DNA of 64,000 nt from Sphingomonas sp. (GCA_021732445.1 JAKFUZ010000001.1:1-64000); one strand, 5' to 3'; counted from the stretch's first letter, positions 44,124 to 53,250 are shown. Numbers and translations are program-made. Notes: a model not told the origin generated them from the sequence alone.

Positions 44124-44881
44124 GCGCGCGGCTTGGCTGGCTGGCGCTTGCCGCGCCCTTGCTGATGGGTCAGGCCAAGCCGGTGCTTGTGCCTGATGTG
44201 TCGCAGCGCGACATTGAAATTGCGTATAGCTTCACTGGCGCCGAGTTGTTGCTGTTTGGCGCCATCCTCTATCCCGGCGGGCGGGTGCCGCAGGAGGAGG
44301 GAGCCGACATCGTGGTGGTCGTGAAGGGCCCGGCCCAGCCGATTCTGGTGCGCGAGAAGCAGCAGATTGCCGGTATCTGGGTGAATGCGGCGCGCATTCG
44401 CTATCTTTCGGCCCCGTCATTTTATGCGATCGCGTCATCCAAGCCGATCAGCCGCCTGGTCGATGAGCGCACCCGCGCCATTTACGAACTGGGGCTGGGC
44501 AGCCTGCAACTGTCGCCCGCAAGCGTGGCGCCGATTGCCGAGCAGAACCGTTTTGCCAGGGGGCTGGTGGATTTGAAGCGCCGCAGCGGGCTTTATTATG
44601 AATCGCCAGGCGCTGTGGAAATTACCGATGGCGTGCTTTACCGCGCGCGCATCAGCATTCCTGCCCGGGTGCCGGTCGGCCGGTTCACCGCCGAGACGTT
44701 TCTCGTCCGCGACGGGCGGGTGCTGGCGGCGGCGGTGCGCGACATTGACATCAGGAAGTCGGGCTTTGAGCGCTTTGTCGCGCGCGCGGCCGAGCGCCGG
44801 TCGGTCGCCTATGGCATGGCCGCGGTTGGCCTGTCGGTGCTGTTCGGCTGGGGTGCAGGGGTTGTCGCCAGGCGCTTTTAA
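44120..44881 (+). CDS. TIGR02186 family (Alph_Pro_TM) membrane protein
   Basis: Encodes 253 residues from a GTG overlapping the TauE stop. A signal peptide (LGWLALAAPLLMGQA) leads to a periplasmic part beginning DVSQRDIEIAYSFTGAELLL and containing VVVVKGPAQPILVREKQ. A C-terminal membrane helix (about 232-250) ends in a basic tail. The family is known mainly from alphaproteobacteria and commonly adjoins TauE/SafE genes, suggesting an accessory function, but no activity is established. Confidence 0.82.
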   Translation: MSARLGWLALAAPLLMGQAKPVLVPDVSQRDIEIAYSFTGAELLLFGAILYPGGRVPQEEGADIVVVVKGPAQPILVREKQQIAGIWVNAARIRYLSAPSFYAIASSKPISRLVDERTRAIYELGLGSLQLSPASVAPIAEQNRFARGLVDLKRRSGLYYESPGAVEITDGVLYRARISIPARVPVGRFTAETFLVRDGRVLAAAVRDIDIRKSGFERFVARAAERRSVAYGMAAVGLSVLFGWGAGVVARRF

Positions 44882-44951
44882 CAAGCTGGGTAAACGCAAT
44901 CTTAACGTCTGATCTGCAAGTTGCGCGCTCCCAAGTCGCAGGTGATATTGC

Positions 44952-46631
44952 ATGACCGAACACGTCGATATGCGCGCGGTTGAACAGGCGATCCGCTCGG
45001 CCGAAGCGGGTGCGGCCGCCGCCGACGACGCCGCAGGGGCCGGCATTGGCGCCGTTATGGATATTTCAGGCTCAAGCAGCCAGATTTTGCTCGATGTGGC
45101 AGCACTTGATGCGCACATGAACAGCGCGGATCCGGCAATTGCGGCGGCCGGCCAGGTCGGCAGTCAGGTCAAGATGCGCGTGGGGCACCACTGGCTGATC
45201 GCCAATGTTCGTTCGCTGCGCCTTGCCGAGGGCTTTCGCGACCGCATTGTCGCCAGCATCGATTTTCTGGGCGAAGGCCAGGAAGAAAGGCTGACGGGCA
45301 AGCTCTATCAGTTCCGTCGCGGCGTCACGCGCTATCCCACGCCAGGCTGCCCGGTGTTTCCGGTGTCGACCGGCGATATGAAACAGATTTATGCCGCCGA
45401 TGACCGCGCGCATATTGGCATCGGCACGGTCTATCCCACGCGTGACATTCGCGCCGCTATTTATGTTGACGCGTTTCTGGGCAAGCATTTCGCGCTGCTC
45501 GGCTCGACCGGCACCGGCAAGTCAACGGCGGCCGCGCTCATCCTGCACCGCATCTGCGACATGGCCCCGCAGGCGCACATTGTCATGATCGACCCGCACG
45601 GTGAATATGGCGCGGCGTTCAAGTCCAATGGCGCCATTTACGACGTCAACAACCTGCAAATGCCTTATTGGCTGATGAATTTTGAGGAACATTGCGAGGT
45701 GTTCCTGACAACATCGGGCTCCGAGCGGCAGATTGATGCGGATATCCTTGCCAAATGCCTGCTCATGGCGCGGGCCAAGGGGCGGCTGGGGCAGGAGATC
45801 GGCAAGCTGACGGTCGACGCGCCGGTACCCTATCTGCTCAGCGACCTGACCAATCTCATTTCGCTTGAAATGGGCAAGATGGACCGGGCGGGCGACACCG
45901 CGCCCTATCTGCGGTTAAAGACCAAGGTCGATGAAGTCCACGCTGATCCGCGCTATGGCTTTATGTTCTCGGGCATGCTGGTCGCCGACACGATGGCGCA
46001 GTTTGTCGAGCGCGTGTTCCGCCTGCCAAGCGGCGGCAAGCCGATTTCGATCATCGACGTATCCGGCGTACCGTCTGAAATCACGTCGGTGGTGGTCGCC
46101 GTGCTCAGTCGCATGGTGTTCGATTTTGCGATCTGGTCGCGCAACGAGCCGCAGCGGCCGATCCTGCTGGTGTGCGAAGAGGCGCACCGCTACATCCCCA
46201 ATGATGCCAATGCCGACTCCTCCTCGGTTGGCCGCATTCTCAGCCGCATCGCCAAGGAAGGCCGCAAATATGGCGTGGCGCTCGGGCTCGTGACGCAGCG
46301 CCCGTCCGATCTTGCCGAAGGCGTGCTGTCGCAGTGCGGCACGATCATTTCGATGCGGCTGAACAACGACCGCGACCAGGCGTTCGTCCGCGCGGCAATG
46401 CCCGAAGGCGCGCGCGGGTTTCTCGATTCCATCCCGGCACTGCGCAACCGCGAATGCATTATCTGCGGCGAAGGCGTGTCGGTGCCGATCCGCGTGTCGT
46501 TCGATTCGCTTGAGGAAAACAAGCGACCGGCCTCCGACGATCCGCTATTCTCCGAGCTGTGGCGCGAGGCCGGCCATGAAGACGAGATTATCGCGCGCAC
46601 GCTGAAGCGGTGGCGCGCCCAGGGGCATTGA
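44952..46631 (+). CDS. HerA-like ATP-binding protein (DUF87 ATPase)
   Basis: Encodes 559 residues. An N-terminal beta-barrel (HAS-like, about 35-150) precedes the ATPase with Walker A GSTGTGKSTAAALI (about 183) and Walker B ILLVCEEAHRYIP. The pattern ILSRIAKEGRKYGVALGLVT followed by QRPSDL is characteristic of HerA/FtsK-type hexameric motors. HerA translocates DNA and often pairs with the nuclease NurA. No nuclease or defence partner lies nearby, so this is probably the stand-alone housekeeping form found in many alphaproteobacteria. Confidence 0.9.
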   Translation: MTEHVDMRAVEQAIRSAEAGAAAADDAAGAGIGAVMDISGSSSQILLDVAALDAHMNSADPAIAAAGQVGSQVKMRVGHHWLIANVRSLRLAEGFRDRIVASIDFLGEGQEERLTGKLYQFRRGVTRYPTPGCPVFPVSTGDMKQIYAADDRAHIGIGTVYPTRDIRAAIYVDAFLGKHFALLGSTGTGKSTAAALILHRICDMAPQAHIVMIDPHGEYGAAFKSNGAIYDVNNLQMPYWLMNFEEHCEVFLTTSGSERQIDADILAKCLLMARAKGRLGQEIGKLTVDAPVPYLLSDLTNLISLEMGKMDRAGDTAPYLRLKTKVDEVHADPRYGFMFSGMLVADTMAQFVERVFRLPSGGKPISIIDVSGVPSEITSVVVAVLSRMVFDFAIWSRNEPQRPILLVCEEAHRYIPNDANADSSSVGRILSRIAKEGRKYGVALGLVTQRPSDLAEGVLSQCGTIISMRLNNDRDQAFVRAAMPEGARGFLDSIPALRNRECIICGEGVSVPIRVSFDSLEENKRPASDDPLFSELWREAGHEDEIIARTLKRWRAQGH

Positions 46632-46671
46632 TCGCCGCGGAAATGTCGTGCGCGCCTTGCCAGCGGCGCCG

Positions 46672-48168
46672 CTATTGGCTATCGGGCTGCACTGCGAGCA
46701 GGCTTGCCACGCGCGCCTTGAACCGGCTGAGCGCCTCGCCCGACAATTGCGCCACCGTGGTGAAGGACATTGACGCGGGGTTTATCGGCGCGCCGTTGCG
46801 CCACAGTTCATAATGGAGGTGTGCGCCTGTCGACAGGCCGGTTGAGCCGACCGCGCCAATGATTTGCCCTTGCGACACACGGCTGCCCGGCTGCACCAGA
46901 ATGCGGCTCATATGGCCATAGCCGGTCGCCAGCCCGCTGCCATGGGTGAGTTTTACGAAATTGCCATAACCGGCATTGCGCCCGGCAAAAGCGACGATGC
47001 CGCTCATTGCCGCGCGAACGGGCGTGCCATAGGCCGCGCCGATATCAAGCCCGTTATGCATCCGCACAAACCCCAAAATCGGGTGGCGGCGAGAGCCAAA
47101 GCCGGAGGTGAGGTGCCCTTGCACTGGCATGGTCATCAGCCCGCGCCGCTCCCCCACGCCCTTGGGATCGAGCCATTCATTGCGCCCATCGCGTTCCCAG
47201 CGGACCAGTTGCAGCTTCTTCCCGTCACGCTCAAGCCCGGCAAACAGCAACTGGCCAAGCTGCACTTCGCCCGTGGCGGCGCGCGCGCGCTCGACGATGA
47301 GGTCAAACGCATTGTTGGCCAAGACGTCGCGCCCGACCGAGACTTTTTCGGCAATCGCGCGGATATAGGCCTCAACCGCCTTGGCGGGCGCGCCGGCGGC
47401 GCGGGCCGAGCGGTACAGGCTGGCGCCCACCAGACCGCGGATGCGAAGCGGTGTGTTGTCGATGGCAATCGGCTGCGGGTCGAGCACCAGCCCGTCGCCG
47501 GCGCGGTTGATCGACAGGTTTAGGTCAAAGCGCGCGCGAAAATGCAAGTTTTCCAGCGGGCGCGGCTCGGCGCGCGATGCCCGGCGGCCAAGGGTCAGGG
47601 CAAATTGCGTCCCGGGCTTGAGCGACGACAGCGCGACTTCGTTGCCAATGAGGCGCGCCACCCGGCCGGCTTCGGCGCGGGCAATTCCGGCGCGTTCCAG
47701 CATGCCCGACACGTCGTCGCCGCTGCCAAGCGTGGCGGCAAGCTCGATGATCGGGCGTTCGGGCGTTTCGGCAAGCGGGCGGACGAGGTCGTTGGCGGCC
47801 AATCGGCGGCCGGAATTGGCGCCCCAGGCAAGCGGGGATATAGAAAGGCTGCGCGCCTCTTCCCAGGCGGCGCCGGTGAGCGGGGCGGGCACTGCGGCAA
47901 TGACCGGCCGGTCAAAGCCCGGTGACATATAGCAGGTGGCCGCAATGAGCGCCCCACAGCTCAAGACCCCGCGATACCAGTCGGCGGTGCCGATGCGGGC
48001 GCCGAGATCGGGCGTCCAGTCGACAGTGTCGGCAAACGCGCGGGCGCGGTCCACCCAGCCGGATGGCATGGCGGCTACGCCTGCTCGCCCAAAGGAAAGC
48101 GCGGCGGCACCCCCGCCCTGTTCCAAGCCATGATCGCTGCGCAGAAACACTGCAGCCCCCGAAATCAT
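46672..48168 (-). CDS. M23 (LytM) family metallopeptidase
   Basis: Encodes 498 residues. The C-terminal LytM domain has MHNGLDIGAAYGTPVRAAMS (HxxxD zinc site), GYGHMSRILVQPGSRVSQGQ and GAHLHYELWRNG (HxH). The N-terminal region includes a hydrophobic segment (about 70-90, VLSCGALIAATCYMSPG) and a LysM-like or SH3-like periplasmic part. It probably cuts peptide crosslinks in peptidoglycan or, if inactive, activates amidases. The ATG at 48168 follows AGGTTG; a TTG nine bases upstream is an alternative. It is divergent from the SUV3-like gene. Confidence 0.9.
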   Translation of the reverse strand: MISGAAVFLRSDHGLEQGGGAAALSFGRAGVAAMPSGWVDRARAFADTVDWTPDLGARIGTADWYRGVLSCGALIAATCYMSPGFDRPVIAAVPAPLTGAAWEEARSLSISPLAWGANSGRRLAANDLVRPLAETPERPIIELAATLGSGDDVSGMLERAGIARAEAGRVARLIGNEVALSSLKPGTQFALTLGRRASRAEPRPLENLHFRARFDLNLSINRAGDGLVLDPQPIAIDNTPLRIRGLVGASLYRSARAAGAPAKAVEAYIRAIAEKVSVGRDVLANNAFDLIVERARAATGEVQLGQLLFAGLERDGKKLQLVRWERDGRNEWLDPKGVGERRGLMTMPVQGHLTSGFGSRRHPILGFVRMHNGLDIGAAYGTPVRAAMSGIVAFAGRNAGYGNFVKLTHGSGLATGYGHMSRILVQPGSRVSQGQIIGAVGSTGLSTGAHLHYELWRNGAPINPASMSFTTVAQLSGEALSRFKARVASLLAVQPDSQ

Positions 48169-48389
48169 GCCACACAACCTGCCCGCGCGGCGCGTTGCAT
48201 GGGGTTGTGGGGGCAGGCCGTTAAAGTCAAATTAACCTGGCCCCTGCGCGGCCCCGATTGCGCTGAACTGTGGCTGGTAAACGGCGAGCCGACTGGCTTT
48301 TTGGCAAAGCCCGCAAAATGCCGGAGTCGCTGCATTTTTGCGCCGGTCAGAGGTTGCGAAATCGCTGCCGCCGGCCGATCTTGCAGCGC

Positions 48390-50912
48390 ATGTCGGCTTC
48401 CATAAATTCCCCGGGCCAGGCGCGGGTCACGGCCGTGCTAGGGCCAACGAACACCGGCAAGACGCACCTCGCTATCGAGCGGATGTGCGGCCATTCCAGC
48501 GGCATGATCGGCTTCCCGCTCCGGTTGCTGGCGCGCGAGGTTTATGACCGCGTCGTCAAACTCAAGGGCGCGGGGGAGGTCGCGCTCATCACCGGCGAGG
48601 AAAAGATCCTGCCGGCCAAGGCGCGCTGGTTTTTGTGCACGGCCGAAAGCATGCCGCTTGACCGCGAACTGGGCTTTGTCGCGCTTGATGAGGCGCAGCT
48701 CGGGGCTGATCGTGAGCGCGGGCATGTGTTTACCGACCGGCTGCTGCATGCCCGTGGCCGGGACGAGACGATGCTGCTGGGCTCCGAGGCGCTCCGCCCG
48801 GTCATCAAGGCGTTGGTGCCGCAGGCCGAAATCGTCAACCGGCCGCGCTTTTCCACGCTGAGCTATGCCGGTGCGCGCAAACTCTCGCGCTTGCCCAAGC
48901 GCTCTGTCGTGGTCGCGTTTTCGGCCGAGGAAGTCTATGCGGTTGCCGAGATGCTCCGGCGACTGCGCGGTGGCGCGGCGGTGGTGATGGGCGCGCTGAG
49001 CCCGCGCACCCGCAACGCGCAGGTCGCCATGTTTCAGGCCGGCGAGGTCGATTATCTGGTGGCAACCGACGCCATTGGCATGGGGCTGAACATGGATGTC
49101 GCGCATGTGGCGTTTGCCAGCCTGGTCAAGTTTGACGGGCATCGCCAGCGGCGGCTGACAGTGGCGGAAATGGCGCAGATTGCCGGGCGTGCCGGGCGCC
49201 ATCAGCGCGACGGGAGCTTCGGGGCGCTGGCCGAGGACGGGCCAGGCGCGTTTACGCCAGACGAAGTGGCCGCCATCGAAGGCCACCGTTTCCCCCGGCT
49301 CAGCCAATTATGGTGGCGGCACGGCAGCCCGTCTGAGCAGAGCATCGACGCGCTCATCGCCGATCTGGAGCTTAAGCCCGATGACGATGCCTTGCGCGCG
49401 GCGCCCGAGGCGCTCGATCTTGCGGTGCTCAGGCGGCTGGCGGGGGAGGATTGGGTGCGCGATCGCGCGCGGTCGCCGGCGATGGTCAGGCGGTTGTGGG
49501 CGGCGTGTGGCGTGCCGGATTTCCGCAAGCTTGGGCTCGATCCCCATGCGCGGTTCGTCGGGCGGCTGTTTGGCCATTTGTCGGAGGCGGCCGGGCATGT
49601 CCCGCAGGAGTGGTTTGCGGCCGAACTTGCCCGGCTGAATGAGGTGACGGGCGATGTCGAGACGATCGCCGGGCGGATCGCCGCGGTGCGGAGCTGGGCC
49701 TATATCGCGCACCGGGCCGACTGGCTGGCCGAGCCTGCGCATTGGGCCGCGCGCACCGCGGCCGTGGAGGAGCGGCTGTCCGATGCGCTTCACGACCGGC
49801 TGACGCAGCGCTTCGTTGATCGGCGCACGACAATGCTGATGCGTCAGACCGGCGTGGCGGCAAGCGCGCTGCCAGTCATGATCGGCGATGACGGGGCCGT
49901 GCTAGTCGAAGACCATGTGATCGGCCGGCTGGAAGGTTTTCGCTTTACCGTGGCCAGCGATGCGACGGCGGCCGACAAGCGCTTGCTGCTGGCGGCGGCC
50001 GAAAAGCGCCTTGGGCGCGAGCGGGCACGGCGCGGCGCGGCGCTCGCCGCAGCGGCGGATGCGGCCATCACGCTGGCGGCGCCCGTCGGGCAGACGCCCT
50101 GGCTGGCGTGGCAGGGTCATGCCATCGCCGTGCTTGGCCGGGGCAAGACGCTTGCCACGCCCCGCATAACGCTTGATCGGTCGCTCGACGTGCTGGAACC
50201 GGCACAGCGGGGCGAGATTGCAACACGGCTGGCCGCCTGGCTGACCGGCCATAATGCGCGCCACACCCCGGGGATCGCGGCCGCTGAGCGGCTGGCGACC
50301 GACCCCGAGGCAAGCGGCGCGCTGCGCCTGGTGGCAGCGGCGCTGGTGGCGGGCGGAGGCTTTGCCGCGCGGGCGCCGCTCGGCGAGGCGGTGGACGCGC
50401 TTGACGGCGCCGAGCGGCAGTGGCTGCGCCGGGCGGGCTTTGTCATTGGCGCGCTCGACCTGTTCGACGCGCGGCTGCTGCGCGAGCGGCCCGGCATGGT
50501 CCGGCGCGCGCTGATGGCGGCCGCCTCCGGCAGCGGCGTGGCGGTGGCGTCGCCGCCGGGCGCTGTGGTTCTGCCGCGCGGCGCGGCGGGCGCGACGGCG
50601 GCGCAGGGCTTTCGCGACATTGGCCAGCAGGCGGTGCGCATTGATCTCGTCGAGCGGCTCGCGCGTGCCGCCCATGATGCCCGCAGCGGCAAGGCGCCCT
50701 TTGCCCCGGACCCCGCACTCGCCACGTCGATTGGTCTGGTGCCGGAAACGCTCGCGCGGCTGATGGCGCAACTTGGCTTCCGGCCGGCACCGCCGCTTGA
50801 GGGGGAGCCGTGCTGGCGCTGGGCGGGGCGGGGCCCGCGTGTCACATCGAAAGCGCCGGCGCGCGACAATGGCTTTGCAGCGCTCGCCGCGCTTACGCGC
50901 CGCCATGGCTGA
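48390..50912 (+). CDS. SUV3-like DEAD-box-type RNA helicase
   Basis: Encodes 840 residues from the ATG at 48390 (MSASINSPGQ). An in-frame GTG at 48270 would add 40 basic residues and cannot be excluded. Walker A is VLGPTNTGKTHLAIERM, motif II FVALDEAQL, and the helicase C-terminal domain has LVATDAIGMGLNMDVAHVAF and QIAGRAGRHQ. This is the SUV3/mitochondrial helicase type common in alphaproteobacteria, expected to unwind RNA or RNA:DNA duplexes. The last 300 residues are family-specific. It overlaps the S4 gene by eight bases. Confidence 0.88.
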   Translation: MSASINSPGQARVTAVLGPTNTGKTHLAIERMCGHSSGMIGFPLRLLAREVYDRVVKLKGAGEVALITGEEKILPAKARWFLCTAESMPLDRELGFVALDEAQLGADRERGHVFTDRLLHARGRDETMLLGSEALRPVIKALVPQAEIVNRPRFSTLSYAGARKLSRLPKRSVVVAFSAEEVYAVAEMLRRLRGGAAVVMGALSPRTRNAQVAMFQAGEVDYLVATDAIGMGLNMDVAHVAFASLVKFDGHRQRRLTVAEMAQIAGRAGRHQRDGSFGALAEDGPGAFTPDEVAAIEGHRFPRLSQLWWRHGSPSEQSIDALIADLELKPDDDALRAAPEALDLAVLRRLAGEDWVRDRARSPAMVRRLWAACGVPDFRKLGLDPHARFVGRLFGHLSEAAGHVPQEWFAAELARLNEVTGDVETIAGRIAAVRSWAYIAHRADWLAEPAHWAARTAAVEERLSDALHDRLTQRFVDRRTTMLMRQTGVAASALPVMIGDDGAVLVEDHVIGRLEGFRFTVASDATAADKRLLLAAAEKRLGRERARRGAALAAAADAAITLAAPVGQTPWLAWQGHAIAVLGRGKTLATPRITLDRSLDVLEPAQRGEIATRLAAWLTGHNARHTPGIAAAERLATDPEASGALRLVAAALVAGGGFAARAPLGEAVDALDGAERQWLRRAGFVIGALDLFDARLLRERPGMVRRALMAAASGSGVAVASPPGAVVLPRGAAGATAAQGFRDIGQQAVRIDLVERLARAAHDARSGKAPFAPDPALATSIGLVPETLARLMAQLGFRPAPPLEGEPCWRWAGRGPRVTSKAPARDNGFAALAALTRRHG

Positions 50913-51195
50913 GCCGCCTGTCGACGCTGCTGCTGCCATGCGGATCGACAAGTTCCTGTGGTTTGCACGGCTTGCCAGAACACGCAGCGCCGCGCAGGCG
51001 ATGGCCGAATCCGGCACGATCCGCCTCGACGGCCGCCGGGTCGAGCGCGCGCACCTGCCCGTCCGTGTGGGCGCGGTGATTGCGCTGATGCACGCCGGCG
51101 CCGTTCGAGTGCTGCGCGTTGAGGCACTGCCGCGCCGCCGCGGGCCGGCGCTCGAAGCGGCCGCGCTCGTCACCGATCTCGCAAACCCCGGTTGA
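50905..51195 (+). CDS. S4-domain RNA-binding protein (Hsp15-like)
   Basis: Encodes 96 residues. MRIDKFLWFARLARTRSAAQ followed by AMAESGTIRLDGRRVERAH is an S4 RNA-binding fold as in heat-shock protein 15, which binds the free 50S subunit carrying nascent-chain tRNA. The start at 50905 overlaps the helicase end by eight bases; the ATG at 50938 directly before the S4 domain is an alternative. Pairing with a SUV3-type helicase points to RNA or ribosome quality control. Confidence 0.87.
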   Translation: MAEPPVDAAAAMRIDKFLWFARLARTRSAAQAMAESGTIRLDGRRVERAHLPVRVGAVIALMHAGAVRVLRVEALPRRRGPALEAAALVTDLANPG

Positions 51196-51254
51196 CGCGC
51201 TGGCGCCGCGCGCATAGCAGATAATGCAACGCCATCTCCGGGAGTGAGCCGAAC

Positions 51255-51593
51255 ATGACCTACGTCGTCACCGACGCCTGTATCCGTTGCAAATACATGG
51301 ATTGTGTCGAGGTGTGTCCGGTCGATTGCTTCTATGAAGGCGAGAACATGCTCGTCATCAACCCGAGCGAATGCATTGACTGCGGGGTGTGCGAGCCTGA
51401 ATGCCCGGCCGAAGCGATTTTGCCCGATACCGAGGCCGGCCTCGAAAAATGGCTTGAGCTGAACAACAATTTTTCCGCACAATGGCCCAACATTACGCGC
51501 AAGCGCGAAAGCCCGGACGATGCAGACGCCTTTAAGGGGCAGGACGGCAAGTTCGACAAATATTTCTCGGCCGAACCCGGCGAGGGCGACTGA
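51255..51593 (+). CDS. fdxA: Seven-iron ferredoxin FdxA
   Basis: Encodes 112 residues. The N-terminus [20 protein letters not shown] plus CPVDCFYEG and [16 protein letters not shown] supplies the cysteines for a [3Fe-4S] and a [4Fe-4S] cluster. The acidic C-terminal tail is normal for the 7Fe FdxA group. It shuttles electrons in an unknown pathway. In alphaproteobacteria fdxA usually sits between the helicase/S4 pair and carD, as it does here, with a good GGGAGTGAGCC ribosome site. Confidence 0.95.
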   Translation: MTYVVTDACIRCKYMDCVEVCPVDCFYEGENMLVINPSECIDCGVCEPECPAEAILPDTEAGLEKWLELNNNFSAQWPNITRKRESPDDADAFKGQDGKFDKYFSAEPGEGD

Positions 51594-51731
51594 GCGGCGC
51601 CCGCCCGCGCGATAGCACCGCCCGCCCGTTATCGGTGCCGATAGTCTCAAAGCGAGGCAATCGCTGCTCATTATGGGCGCCGTCGGCAGATGTGCGTGCG
51701 ACGCAGGGCTGGTAATAATATTACGACTATG

Positions 51732-51760
51732 TTAAAAGCTTGGGACGGAAGCGACATAAT
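51732..51760 (+). promoter_or_regulatory. Probable sigma-70-type promoter of carD
   Basis: TTAAAA at 51732-51737 and CATAAT at 51755-51760 are separated by exactly 17 bases in the fdxA-carD gap. The -10 box matches TATAAT at five of six positions and the -35 matches TTGACA at four. The start site would lie near 51767, giving a leader of about 105 bases. Confidence 0.5.
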
Positions 51761-51790
51761 CTGCTTTCGACCCGGAGACACACGATCCAT

Positions 51791-51847
51791 CACCCCGATC
51801 GCCTAGGCCCTTTGATGCTGGCTGGCGGCGCTTCCCCAATCGGGGTG
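51791..51847 (+). promoter_or_regulatory. Long inverted repeat in the carD leader
   Basis: CACCCCGAT at 51791-51799 and ATCGGGGTG at 51839-51847 are exact inverted copies separated by 39 bases, ending 25 bases before the carD start and followed by TTT. In the leader RNA this would make a nine-base stem enclosing a GC-rich loop. It may be an attenuator or a stability element. Confidence 0.45.
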
Positions 51848-51872
51848 TTTGACCACAGAAAGGTTCAACAGA

Positions 51873-52406
51873 ATGGCTGCCAAGGCGCTGTCCTTCGACG
51901 TCGGTGACTATGTTGTTTATCCCAAGCACGGCGTTGGCCGTGTCATCGAGCTGCAGCGCCAGGAAATCGCCGGCATGCAGCTTGAGCTTTACGTGCTGCG
52001 TTTCGAAAAGGAACGCATGACGCTGCGCGTGCCTACCAACAAGGCTGAAAGCGTCGGCATGCGCAAGCTCTCTTCCGACAAGACGCTGCGGGAAGCGCTC
52101 GATACGCTCAAGGGCAAGCCCCGGGTAAAGCGCACCATGTGGTCGCGCCGCGCGCAGGAATATGAAGGCAAGATCAATTCGGGCGATCTGGTGTCGATTG
52201 CCGAAGTCGTGCGCGATCTCTTCCGGGCCGATGATCAGCCCGAACAAAGCTATTCCGAGCGGCAGATTTTTGAGGCAGCGACCAGCCGCCTCGCGCGCGA
52301 ACTGGCGGCGATGGAAGAAGTCGACGAGCCGACCGCACAGGAAAAAATCCTCGAGATCCTCCGCAAGGCGGCCGCAATCTACAACAAGGATAAAGAGCCG
52401 GCCTGA
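51873..52406 (+). CDS. carD: CarD family transcriptional regulator
   Basis: Encodes 177 residues. The N-terminal RNA-polymerase-interaction domain reads FDVGDYVVYPKHGVGRVIEL and contains LRFEKERMTLRVP; the C-terminal helical domain contains RAQEYEGKINSGD and the conserved ARELA segment. CarD binds the RNA polymerase beta subunit and stabilises open complexes, especially at rRNA promoters. Start at 51873 (MAAKALSFDVGDYV) is supported by family similarity; an upstream frame to 51849 has none. A terminator follows. Confidence 0.94.
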   Translation: MAAKALSFDVGDYVVYPKHGVGRVIELQRQEIAGMQLELYVLRFEKERMTLRVPTNKAESVGMRKLSSDKTLREALDTLKGKPRVKRTMWSRRAQEYEGKINSGDLVSIAEVVRDLFRADDQPEQSYSERQIFEAATSRLARELAAMEEVDEPTAQEKILEILRKAAAIYNKDKEPA

Positions 52407-52447
52407 CGCGGCCGGTGCCTGTCGGGCGCCTTGTTTTTCAAGACACT

Positions 52448-52480
52448 GAAGGGGCGGCCTGCGGGGTCGCCCTTTTCATT
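52448..52480 (+). terminator. Rho-independent terminator after carD
   Basis: GAAGGGGCG at 52448-52456 pairs with CGCCCTTTT at 52468-52476 around an 11-base loop, and the U-rich end continues to about 52480. It lies 42 bases past the carD stop and separates carD from the GIN-domain genes. Confidence 0.75.
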
Positions 52481-52498
52481 TGGTCGCGCCGCCAAAGT

Positions 52499-52516
52499 GT
52501 GTTATTGTGATAACAC
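52499..52516. promoter_or_regulatory. Perfect palindrome upstream of the first GIN-domain gene, candidate operator
   Basis: GTGTTAT at 52499-52505 and ATAACAC at 52510-52516 flank TGTG, 17 bases before the start codon and just upstream of the GGAGG ribosome site. It is AT-rich against the genome background. A dimeric repressor site is likely, but the regulator is unknown and no regulator gene is adjacent. Confidence 0.5.
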
Positions 52517-52533
52517 AGACAATGGAGGTCGAT

Positions 52534-53250
52534 ATGGCAAACTGGATGATAATCGCAGCACTGCCGCTGGCGGCGTGTTCGGCGAGCGCAACTGGCGGCG
52601 TTGCGGCGAGTGGCGCGGGCGGCGAGCGGCAATTTGCGGTCGCGGATTTTACCGGCGTCAGCCTGCGCGGGTCGGATGATGTCGAGGTGCGGGTTGGCCC
52701 GGCGTTTTCCGTGCGGGCGCAGGGCCCTTCCGACGTGCTGGACAAGCTGCTGATTGAGCGCCGCGGCGACACGCTGGTGGTGGAGCGCAAGCGGGAAAGC
52801 TGGGGCAACTGGGGCAACTCAGGCCATGCCCGGGTCATCGTCACCATGCCGCGTATCGCAAAGGCAAGCATTGGCGGATCGGGCAATATGTCGGTCGACC
52901 GGGCCGAGGGCGCATCGGTTGAAGCCGCCATTGGCGGATCGGGCGATCTGCGGATCGCCGCACTCGCGGCGCGCACCGCGCAATTTTCCATCGCCGGGTC
53001 TGGGAATATTTCGGCAAGCGGCACCGCCGACAGGCTGGAGGCATCGATCGCGGGCTCGGGCGACATCGACGCGGCCGGCTTGCAGGCCCGCGCCGCCGAT
53101 GTGTCGATTGCGGGGTCCGGAGATTTGCGCGCGACCGTAAATGGCGATGCATCGGTGTCGATCGTTGGCTCGGGCGATGTTGATCTGGGGCCGGACGCCC
53201 GGTGCACGACACACAAGCTCGGCTCGGGCGAGGCGCGCTGCGGCAAATAG
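52534..53250 (+). CDS. GIN-domain (DUF2807) lipoprotein with GSG repeats
   Basis: Encodes 238 residues. MANWMIIAALPLAAC is a short lipoprotein signal with lipobox LAAC. The DUF2807 domain contains at least six repeats of the form xGSG(D/N), e.g. GGSGNMSV, GGSGDLRI, AGSGNISA, AGSGDIDA, AGSGDLRA and VGSGDVDL, which are turns of a beta helix. It probably lies in the periplasm or outer membrane; the function of GIN-domain proteins is unknown. GGAGG five bases before the ATG at 52534 decides the start. A second GIN protein follows after 56 bases. Confidence 0.85.
   Translation: MANWMIIAALPLAACSASATGGVAASGAGGERQFAVADFTGVSLRGSDDVEVRVGPAFSVRAQGPSDVLDKLLIERRGDTLVVERKRESWGNWGNSGHARVIVTMPRIAKASIGGSGNMSVDRAEGASVEAAIGGSGDLRIAALAARTAQFSIAGSGNISASGTADRLEASIAGSGDIDAAGLQARAADVSIAGSGDLRATVNGDASVSIVGSGDVDLGPDARCTTHKLGSGEARCGK

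Noticed and set aside
44952-48168. HerA-like ATPase as part of an anti-phage system
   Set aside because: No nuclease, Sir2, DUF4297 or methylase gene is adjacent; neighbours are ordinary envelope genes.
49902-51671. 589-codon minus-strand frame opposite the helicase, S4 and ferredoxin genes
   Set aside because: It spans three confident genes on the other strand and is rich in Arg, Ala and Pro without any domain.
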